From Bacteroidota bacterium (GTDB taxonomy: Bacteria > Bacteroidota > Ignavibacteria > Kapaibacteriales > UBA2268), in the NCBI GenBank assembly GCA_004322215.1, contig SCSM01000027.1:124001-188000 (forward strand): a DNA stretch of 64,000 nt, in the 5' to 3' direction. A program made the position numbers and the translations under genes. Under the pieces are notes generated by a model. The model was not told the DNA's origin and ran no database searches. It worked only from the letters and a program-made list of their open reading frames with translations. Every line of letters starts with the position of its first letter. The first letter of the stretch is position 1. Shown one piece after another: positions 42,858 through 49,678 of the stretch.

Positions 42858-43811
42858 TCATTTCACCAAATTTTTATTTGTAATAGCTCTCACAAGATTA
42901 GTAAATGTCAAATTCAGAGGAGTTCTGACATAATGCTTTCTACCAAATTCGACAATTTTACCATTCATATATTCTATCTCTGTTTCGTGTTTATTCATAA
43001 GGTCAACTGCAAGTGACGGGAAATGGTCACCCGCGTTTTTCAGGTACCTGATACAAAGCTTAACGAAATTATCCGGTAATTTTATTTCTTCGGCTTTCGC
43101 AACTTCCATTGCCTCCAGTATCAATTTCTCGACAATTTCATTAGTATCCTTGTCCGACATTGCCTCTTTCATTGTTAACTTTGAAATGGCGCATAATGGG
43201 CTGAGAGCCGCATTCAGAATAGTTTTTTCCCACACTTTATTAGTTTGGGTGAATGAATCAGTGCTTTCGGTAGATAGCCCGACAGAATTAAGTACATCGG
43301 CATACCATTGGCTGACATCATTGCGTGAATCATCTTTCGATGCAATATAATTCGGAGGATTGAAGAAGGTAACATTAACCGTATTAGGTGCAAAAAGATT
43401 TCCGGCGAAATTAACTACCATTCTGAACACACGTGATTCAGCAAACCTTTCGGCATATTTTGTAGCAACACCTATTCCATTCTGGGCACTTATGATAAGG
43501 AGATTGTCGTTTTTATTGTGCTTAACAATCTGGTCTAATATATAATCAACGTGATATGCTTTAACCGAACAAATTAAAATGTCAATTCCGTGACTTAGAA
43601 TTTCATCCAGTGAGGAAAAAGCGTAATTAAAAAAACAATGCTTTTCCATCTTACCGACAAGCGTAATACCTTCATTGTGTATCAGGTTCATTTTTTCTTT
43701 AAGCATATCACAGATTGCGATATCACAATCCGCCTCTTTCAGAAAAGTAGAAAGTATAAGCCCGACGGGACCTAATCCAACAACTCCTATTTTATATTTT
43801 TTAGTGTCCAT
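42858..43811 (-). CDS. ketopantoate reductase (PanE/ApbA) family, paralog 1
   Basis: The 317-residue protein has the Rossmann motif GVVGLGPVGLILSTFL, SVKAY and SAQNG, the catalytic-lysine block VWEKTILNAALSPLCAIS, and the substrate glutamate in ETEIEYMNGKIVEFG, all as in active PanE. PanE reduces ketopantoate with NADPH; relatives reduce other 2-oxoacids to D-2-hydroxyacids. It is a clear paralog of the gene at 44933, with an aminotransferase between them. Two copies in a catabolic operon argue for a 2-oxoacid substrate of the pathway rather than pantothenate synthesis, but that is inference. Confidence 0.85.
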   Translation of the reverse strand: MDTKKYKIGVVGLGPVGLILSTFLKEADCDIAICDMLKEKMNLIHNEGITLVGKMEKHCFFNYAFSSLDEILSHGIDILICSVKAYHVDYILDQIVKHNKNDNLLIISAQNGIGVATKYAERFAESRVFRMVVNFAGNLFAPNTVNVTFFNPPNYIASKDDSRNDVSQWYADVLNSVGLSTESTDSFTQTNKVWEKTILNAALSPLCAISKLTMKEAMSDKDTNEIVEKLILEAMEVAKAEEIKLPDNFVKLCIRYLKNAGDHFPSLAVDLMNKHETEIEYMNGKIVEFGRKHYVRTPLNLTFTNLVRAITNKNLVK

Positions 43812-43828
43812 AACACAATAAATATTAT

Positions 43829-44914
43829 TTATAATACAGATTTCAAAGTATCAGCATAAATCTCATTTTCCTCGGGCAATCCGATAGTAACTCTTATGCA
43901 ATGAGGGAGTAAAAACGGCTTCAGTGCTCTCACAATAACACCCTTCCTCAAAAGCTTATCCGTTATATCATTCACACGCATTTCTGAATCGAAAATACTC
44001 ATAACAAAATTTGCCTCGGTATTTACATATTCGATACCGAGCCGGTCATAAACATCATAAATGAATTGCTTTCCGCATTTATTCAGATTCAGGTAATAAT
44101 CGAGAAATTGTTTATCGGTCAATGCGGCTACGCCTGCTGCCTGCGATGGGATACCCGGTTCAAACGGCAACCGAACCTTATGCATTTGCTTTATCAGTTC
44201 GGGGTGAGCAAAACCATAACCAATTCGGATTCCTGCCAAACCATAAGCTTTGGAGAAGGTTCTCGTTGTGATTACATTATCAAACCTGTAATCCATCGAG
44301 TCAGGGAAATCAGGATGGTCCATAACAAATTCAATATATGCCTCGTCAACCATTACTATTACTTCTGGCGGTACTGACTTCATAAATTCTTCGAATTCGG
44401 ATGTTGTATAAATTGTACCAGTCGGACTGTTGGGGTTTACAAGATATATCATTTTTGTCCTTGGAGTAATCGACGCAGCTATTGCTTTCAAGTCAAACCT
44501 GTAATCCTTCAACGGGACTAAATTCATTTTAATACCGCAAGCTTTTACCATTACATAGAATCCGACAAAAGTACCTTCTGCAGTAATGACCTCATCTCCG
44601 TTCATCAGAAAGGTTCTGACGGCAGTTTGCATTATTGCTTCCGAACCGTGGCCTGTAACAATGCAATCGAATCCTACGTCGAACATTTCTGCTAACTTAG
44701 AACGCAAGAGCAGACTTGCAATATCGGGATACCTGTTTATCTGGTGAATAGAGCCAATCATTGCCTGTATTGCAAGAGGAGATACGCCAAGCGGGTTTTC
44801 ATTCGAAGCCAGCTTGACAATTTTTTCCAATCCAAACTCACGCTTGACATCGTCAATCGGTTTCCCGGGTCTGTACGGCTCAAGGTTTTTTATATATTCT
44901 GCTACTAATGCCAT
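43829..44914 (-). CDS. HisC-like PLP aminotransferase
   Basis: The 361-residue fold-type I aminotransferase resembles histidinol-phosphate aminotransferase: LASNENPLGVSPLA, NPNSPTGTI, DEAYIEF and the PLP lysine in TRTFSKAYGLAGIRIGYG. HisC relatives also transaminate phenylalanine and tyrosine. No other histidine-biosynthesis gene is near. It is flanked on both sides by ketopantoate-reductase-like genes 17-18 bases away, so it may supply the 2-oxoacid those enzymes reduce, for example an aromatic one. This link is inferred from context. Confidence 0.85.
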   Translation of the reverse strand: MALVAEYIKNLEPYRPGKPIDDVKREFGLEKIVKLASNENPLGVSPLAIQAMIGSIHQINRYPDIASLLLRSKLAEMFDVGFDCIVTGHGSEAIMQTAVRTFLMNGDEVITAEGTFVGFYVMVKACGIKMNLVPLKDYRFDLKAIAASITPRTKMIYLVNPNSPTGTIYTTSEFEEFMKSVPPEVIVMVDEAYIEFVMDHPDFPDSMDYRFDNVITTRTFSKAYGLAGIRIGYGFAHPELIKQMHKVRLPFEPGIPSQAAGVAALTDKQFLDYYLNLNKCGKQFIYDVYDRLGIEYVNTEANFVMSIFDSEMRVNDITDKLLRKGVIVRALKPFLLPHCIRVTIGLPEENEIYADTLKSVL

Positions 44915-44932
44915 GTAAATTATTATTCCTTT

Positions 44933-45895
44933 TTATATAATATTTCCGTTCAAACAACATTTCTTCGTTATAGCTTTCACAAGATTAGTAAAAGTCAGAT
45001 TCAAGGGAGTCTGCTTGTAATGCTTCCTTCCGTATTCCACAATCTTGCCATTGAAATAATCAATTTCAGTCTGCCTGTTATTTGCAATGTCAACAGCAAG
45101 TGAAGGTATGTGGTCTCCGTAATTTTTCAGTTTTCTCAGTGATAATTTCACAAAATTTTCGTTGAATCTTATACCTTCAGCTTTGGCTACCTCCATTGAT
45201 TCCACTATTGACTGTTCTATGATTTCCACTGTATCGGGATTAGACATTGCCTCGCACATAGAAAGATTTGATAATCCGCAAATCGGTGATATAGAGGCAA
45301 TCAAAATTGTTTTTTTCCATACTTGTTCATTTATTAAGAAAGAATCGGTGTTTTCAGTGAACATATCGACACCCGATAAAGTATCGGCAATAATCTTAGC
45401 TATTTCGGGATGAGTGTCATTAATCGAGGCAATGTAATTCGGCGGCTCGAAGAAACTGACATTAACAACATTTGGGGAATGAAGAACCCCCGCAAAGTTG
45501 ATTACCATTCTTAGAATTTGCGATTCATCGAAATGACTCGTGTATTTCAATCCGATTTCAATTCCATTTTGAGCACAAAGAAGATAAAGATTACTGTGAG
45601 AATACTTTTCGACCTGGTCTAATATAGTATCAATCCTGTATGATTTTACGCAGCTGATTAATACATCAATATCATGAGTGAGAAGTTCCCTGACCGAAGA
45701 ATAATTGTAACCGAAAAAAGACGATTTCTTGAATGAGCCGATAAGCTCCACACCGTGATTGCGAATCAAATTCATCTTTTCTTTGTCGGTATCGCAGATT
45801 GCAACTTCACAACCCGCCTGCTTGAAATGAACGGCTAAAATAAGTCCGACAGGACCCAAGCCGATTATTCCGATTTTTAATTTTTTTTCTTCCAT
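44933..45895 (-). CDS. ketopantoate reductase (PanE/ApbA) family, paralog 2
   Basis: The 320-residue protein parallels the one at 42858 along its length (GIIGLGPVGLILAVHFKQAG, SCVKSYRIDTILDQV, CAQNGIE, VWKKTILIASISP, TEIDYFNGKIVEYGRKHYKQ, TPLNLTFTNLVKAIT). Catalytic Lys and Glu are retained, but the asparagine four residues after the Lys in paralog 1 (KTILN) is isoleucine here (KTILI), a difference at a substrate-contact position. The substrates may therefore differ. The two copies look like a duplication around the aminotransferase. Confidence 0.83.
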   Translation of the reverse strand: MEEKKLKIGIIGLGPVGLILAVHFKQAGCEVAICDTDKEKMNLIRNHGVELIGSFKKSSFFGYNYSSVRELLTHDIDVLISCVKSYRIDTILDQVEKYSHSNLYLLCAQNGIEIGLKYTSHFDESQILRMVINFAGVLHSPNVVNVSFFEPPNYIASINDTHPEIAKIIADTLSGVDMFTENTDSFLINEQVWKKTILIASISPICGLSNLSMCEAMSNPDTVEIIEQSIVESMEVAKAEGIRFNENFVKLSLRKLKNYGDHIPSLAVDIANNRQTEIDYFNGKIVEYGRKHYKQTPLNLTFTNLVKAITKKCCLNGNII

Positions 45896-45928
45896 TTTAT
45901 TACCGGCATTAATAATTAATTATTATTA

Positions 45929-47143
45929 TCAATTCATCTGCTCGATGAATGCCTCTATTTTTGTCGTTGTTTGTGCCTCAGAGAAAAATCTCAAATCGCA
46001 CAAATCCCCTTCAATAACAAGTGTCTCCACCCCGGTCTTTTCTTTTAACCGTTGTGGCATACCAAACCTTGAATTTGAATTATTGAAGCAGGTTTTCGAG
46101 TCGTGGAAAACTACACCATTAATTTTGTATTCATTAATAAGGTTCTCCATAACTTTTTGTTTTACTTTCTCGCTCCTGTTAATGAAGATTGTAGAATATG
46201 CCAGAGCGGTTGATTCGAATGGTTTATTCTCATCGAAGTCATCGAATATCCAGCTATTGCAATATGTCGAAGCAACTACTGCAGCATTATGCTTTGCAAA
46301 TAATTCCGACATATATCTCAGTTTTCCCCAAATCGGCATACCTTCCCAGTATATCCTTGTCTTCTCATTTTCGATTATACCCGAACTTTGCTTCACATGT
46401 CCTTCGAGTTCATTCAGCAGAACTTCGTAATAATGTTTTGCAATTTCAGTCCCTCTTAAAACAACTATGGGACCCATGTGGATTGTGCTGTCGAAAAAGC
46501 TAATCGGAGCAGGTATATTTTTGGCTGTCTCAAGCGAACGTTTCCAAAGAAATGTCGCTTCCTTGCTCAGTTTTAATGTTTCACGGAATTTGTCAATATC
46601 AAACTTTATTCCCGATGCTTTTTCAAAAACGGGAAGCATAGATTTGAACTGAGCAGTTACATTTTCAATATCTTCCTTTTTTACTTCATCCAGATGACGC
46701 GGAGATTGAACTCCAACAATCGGAGCATTAAATTCTTTTGCAAAAAACATCAGCCAGTCCTGAACTTCACGGCATTGATTCGTATTGTAAACAAGCACAG
46801 ATGGTTTGGGTACACCCTTTAATCCATAATGCTTCATCATTGGTGTATCTTTACTGAGATAAGAGCCGATATCACTTGTCAGGTATGAGCAAATGTCACT
46901 GGAATATCCAAGCTTGGATGCGACCGGGATGTAATCACCGGATGTACGGGTAGTACCGAGTAAAGCCCCGTGATTTTCGGGAAAATATACCTCAAACCCG
47001 AAACTGCGTAAAAGCTCAGCCGGTCCCACACTCGTACACCAGGCAATTTTTTTGCTTTCATCACCCATTCCAACAAAATAATTTGTCATCACTTCTTTTA
47101 ACAATTTTGCTGATTCTATCTTGTGCATAACACCTCTGTTCAA
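45929..47143 (-). CDS. extra HgdB/BcrB-family iron-sulfur protein
   Basis: The 404-residue protein (or 399 from the ATG at 47128) belongs to the 2-hydroxyacyl-CoA dehydratase / benzoyl-CoA reductase subunit family. PAELLRSFGFEVYFPENHGA, LGYSSDICSYL, YNTNQC, YWEGMPIWGKLRYM, VVASTYCNSW and VFHDSKTC appear in order. It has exactly six cysteines (36, 85, 124, 295, 352, 382); 85, 124 and 352 match the usual cluster ligands. Only one such subunit is present outside bzdNO, whereas dehydratases and reductases use two different ones, so it may work as a homodimer with the extra ATPase at 33969. Substrate unknown. Confidence 0.82.
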   Translation of the reverse strand: MNRGVMHKIESAKLLKEVMTNYFVGMGDESKKIAWCTSVGPAELLRSFGFEVYFPENHGALLGTTRTSGDYIPVASKLGYSSDICSYLTSDIGSYLSKDTPMMKHYGLKGVPKPSVLVYNTNQCREVQDWLMFFAKEFNAPIVGVQSPRHLDEVKKEDIENVTAQFKSMLPVFEKASGIKFDIDKFRETLKLSKEATFLWKRSLETAKNIPAPISFFDSTIHMGPIVVLRGTEIAKHYYEVLLNELEGHVKQSSGIIENEKTRIYWEGMPIWGKLRYMSELFAKHNAAVVASTYCNSWIFDDFDENKPFESTALAYSTIFINRSEKVKQKVMENLINEYKINGVVFHDSKTCFNNSNSRFGMPQRLKEKTGVETLVIEGDLCDLRFFSEAQTTTKIEAFIEQMN

Positions 47144-47149
47144 TTAAAT

Positions 47150-49225
47150 TCAAATACTGATTCTGGCATCAACGACAACGATTCTGTCTTCATAAGCAAG
47201 CAAAGGATTAAAGTCCAGCTCTTTTATTGAAGGATTTTCAGTTACAAGTTGTGAAAGCCGTTCAATGATTTCAACCACACCATCCTGATAAATACCTTTT
47301 TCTCCACGAAATCCTTTTAACAATTTTGCCATCTTGATTGATGACAACATTTCTTTTGCCTCGTCATTAGAAACAGGAGCTAATTCAAATGAAACATCCT
47401 TCAATATTTCAACATAGATTCCACCCATACCGAACATCAGCAAATGCCCGAGACCGGCTTCCTGCTTAGCTCCGATTATTAGTTCTTTTCCACCCGAATG
47501 AAATTTCTGAACAAAGAATTTCAAATCTTTCACAGAAAATTTATTTTGCATTTCACTTGCCTTCGCAAAAACATCATCTTTATTTTTCAGATTAACAGCA
47601 ACTCCACCAACATCGCTTTTGTGAATTATTTCTGAGGAATCCGCTTTAATCACAACAGGAAATCCGATTTCTTCTGCTGCTGAGACCGCATCCTGTACTT
47701 CATTTGCAATCTTCCATCCGGCTGATGGAATTTTATACGAATCGAGAATGCTATAAACTTCCCTGGCAGACAAAATAATTCGACCTGATGATTTTACTAC
47801 TGATATAATATTTTCAACTTCCCTCTTGCTGCAATCATCGAAATGTTTCACTATACCTTTCTCTCTTGTACGAAGTGCATTGTATCTGCAAAGTGAGACG
47901 AGTGCTTTAGCTGCCGTACCGGGGAAATCGTAACAGGGAATTCCACCTTCTTTCAGGATTTTTGTTGTACCTGTCCACTGTGCCTTGTCAGTCATATAAT
48001 TGCAGACAATCGGCTTTCTTCTTTGTTTGCTGATTTGGGCAAATTCCCGGGCAACCGCTTCACAATCTACGAAAGGTGGTGTAACGAAATTAATATACAC
48101 ACTGTCTATTTGCTCCTCATCCATCATTACTTCAACAGCACTGCGGAACTGGGGAGCTCCTGCGGTTGCTACTACATCAATCGGATTATTTATTGATGCA
48201 GCTTCAAACATAGTCTCTTTTAATCCAGCAATTGCTTTCTCTGAAAGTGGCGGCATTTCACATCCACCGCCAACAAGTTCATCGGTTGCAATGATTGCGG
48301 GACCACCCGTGTTTGTAATCATACCGACACGGTTGCCTTTCGGTATTGGCTGTGATGCAAATGCAACTGCCGCCTGGCACATTTCCTGTGCATCATTGAA
48401 AGCAAGAATTCCTGTTTTTTTGAAAATCAAATCAGTTGCTTTTCCGCCAGCGAGACCACCTGTGTGGGAAGTAGCGGCTTTAGCACCTTCTTCAGTCCTC
48501 CCTGCATTCATTGCAAGGAGCGGCTTTTTTGAGGCAACTTCATAAGCAACATCCATAAAGTATTTCGGGTCATCGAGACTTTCGACATATAACAAAATAA
48601 CACGAGTCTCATCATCATTTCCCCAATACTGAATTATTTCGGGTATTGATATATCGCAGGCATTTCCGTTAGATGCATACATTCTCATTCCGACATCCAG
48701 GTCAAAAAGGTTCTGCATTATAACCGCACCGACACCGCCGCTTTGAGCAACTATCGAAATATGTCCGGGCTTGGGATAAGTGAATGTAAAATCGCAATAA
48801 GCATTATACTCAGGGTCAGAGTTGATTATACCCTGACAGTTGGGACCGAAAATTCTAACACCATATTTTTTCCCTCTTGCCACAAAATCATTTTGAAGTG
48901 CTTCGCCTTCAACTCCCATTTCTTTGAAACCTGCTGTATTGATGATTACATTCTTCACACCTTTCTTACCGCAATCTTCAACTGCCTGAGGAACCATTTG
49001 CGGTGGAATTACTATGTGAGCTACATCTACTTCACCGGGAACATCAAAGATTGTCGGATATGCCTTAATGCCCCTTATGTCCGGTGCTTTAGGATTTATC
49101 GGATAAATCGGACCTGTAAAATTATATCTTTGCAAATTCTTTATAATAACATTTCCGATTGACAATTCTTTCGTTGATGCACCAATCAGTGCAACGGCTC
49201 TCGGTTTAAACAAGGAATCAAGCAT
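47150..49225 (-). CDS. ADP-forming acyl-CoA synthetase
   Basis: The 691-residue protein has alpha and beta parts fused. The start is the ATG at 49225; the open frame reaches a TTG five codons earlier. The CoA-binding domain (LFKPRAVALIGAS), ligase domain (FGPNCQGI; AQSGGVGAV) and the phosphohistidine motif SHTGGLAG form the alpha part. GFPVVIKADSSEIIHKSDVGGV is the ATP-grasp beta part. Such enzymes interconvert acyl-CoA, ADP and phosphate with acid, CoA and ATP. In this locus it may activate benzoate, or work backwards to make ATP from an acyl-CoA product. Specificity is not readable. Confidence 0.88.
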   Translation of the reverse strand: MLDSLFKPRAVALIGASTKELSIGNVIIKNLQRYNFTGPIYPINPKAPDIRGIKAYPTIFDVPGEVDVAHIVIPPQMVPQAVEDCGKKGVKNVIINTAGFKEMGVEGEALQNDFVARGKKYGVRIFGPNCQGIINSDPEYNAYCDFTFTYPKPGHISIVAQSGGVGAVIMQNLFDLDVGMRMYASNGNACDISIPEIIQYWGNDDETRVILLYVESLDDPKYFMDVAYEVASKKPLLAMNAGRTEEGAKAATSHTGGLAGGKATDLIFKKTGILAFNDAQEMCQAAVAFASQPIPKGNRVGMITNTGGPAIIATDELVGGGCEMPPLSEKAIAGLKETMFEAASINNPIDVVATAGAPQFRSAVEVMMDEEQIDSVYINFVTPPFVDCEAVAREFAQISKQRRKPIVCNYMTDKAQWTGTTKILKEGGIPCYDFPGTAAKALVSLCRYNALRTREKGIVKHFDDCSKREVENIISVVKSSGRIILSAREVYSILDSYKIPSAGWKIANEVQDAVSAAEEIGFPVVIKADSSEIIHKSDVGGVAVNLKNKDDVFAKASEMQNKFSVKDLKFFVQKFHSGGKELIIGAKQEAGLGHLLMFGMGGIYVEILKDVSFELAPVSNDEAKEMLSSIKMAKLLKGFRGEKGIYQDGVVEIIERLSQLVTENPSIKELDFNPLLAYEDRIVVVDARISI

Positions 49226-49263
49226 ATTTCTATCTCTCAAGTATCAAATAAAAAAACTTAAAT

Positions 49264-49476
49264 TTATTTTGGTTTAGTATATATAACTTTATATCTTCCT
49301 GCAAATCCTTTTATACACTCATTACATCCGTCTTCCTGAAAATCGCCTTCTGTACAGTCTTCCAGCCTAACCTCAAAACCCAGTTCCTCGTATAATTCTT
49401 TCAACTCACTTAAACGTGGTTCTTCAACTACATTCCTTTTTGTCCATTCTGTATTTTCAGTATTCTCATTCATCAT
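49264..49476 (-). CDS. small cysteine-containing conserved-looking protein
   Basis: The 70-residue protein has three cysteines in its second half (EDCTEGDFQEDGCNECIKGF) and ends RYKVIYTKPK. It lies 23 bases upstream of the acyl-CoA synthetase gene and 203 bases downstream of the BzdV-like gene, so it opens the second part of the locus. The cysteine pair CNEC could bind metal or a cluster, or act in redox. Similar tiny proteins of unknown role accompany some anaerobic aromatic clusters, but I cannot name a family. Confidence 0.65.
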   Translation of the reverse strand: MMNENTENTEWTKRNVVEEPRLSELKELYEELGFEVRLEDCTEGDFQEDGCNECIKGFAGRYKVIYTKPK

Positions 49477-49498
49477 TTATTATATTATAAATAATTAA

Positions 49499-49545
49499 AA
49501 TTTTTAATTTTCAATTAATTTTCAATATTAAATATCATATTTTTA
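49499..49545. repeat. AT-rich dispersed repeat in the 202-bp gap
   Basis: AATTTTTAATTTTCAATTAATTTTCAATATT is of the TTTTCAAT family. The gap (49477-49678) splits the bzd genes from the rest of the locus and is the likely place for a terminator and a second promoter; neither has a clear sequence. Confidence 0.4.
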
Positions 49546-49678
49546 ATTGTTATGGTAATTATTTTAACATTATCTCTCATATATCTGTGTTTTAATCATT
49601 TTAAAATTTATTTATTTTTAAATTTATTTATAAATTTCAAATTTTAAATTAAAAACAATATCCCCATAACACTATTAA

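Noticed and set aside
43829-44914. Assignment as a histidine-biosynthesis hisC
   Set aside because: No other his gene is nearby and the gene lies inside a catabolic operon between two reductase paralogs; only the family level is safe.
48000-48545. 181-codon open frame on the plus strand opposite the acyl-CoA synthetase
   Set aside because: It is a mirror frame of a strongly conserved enzyme; its composition is explained by the opposite strand.
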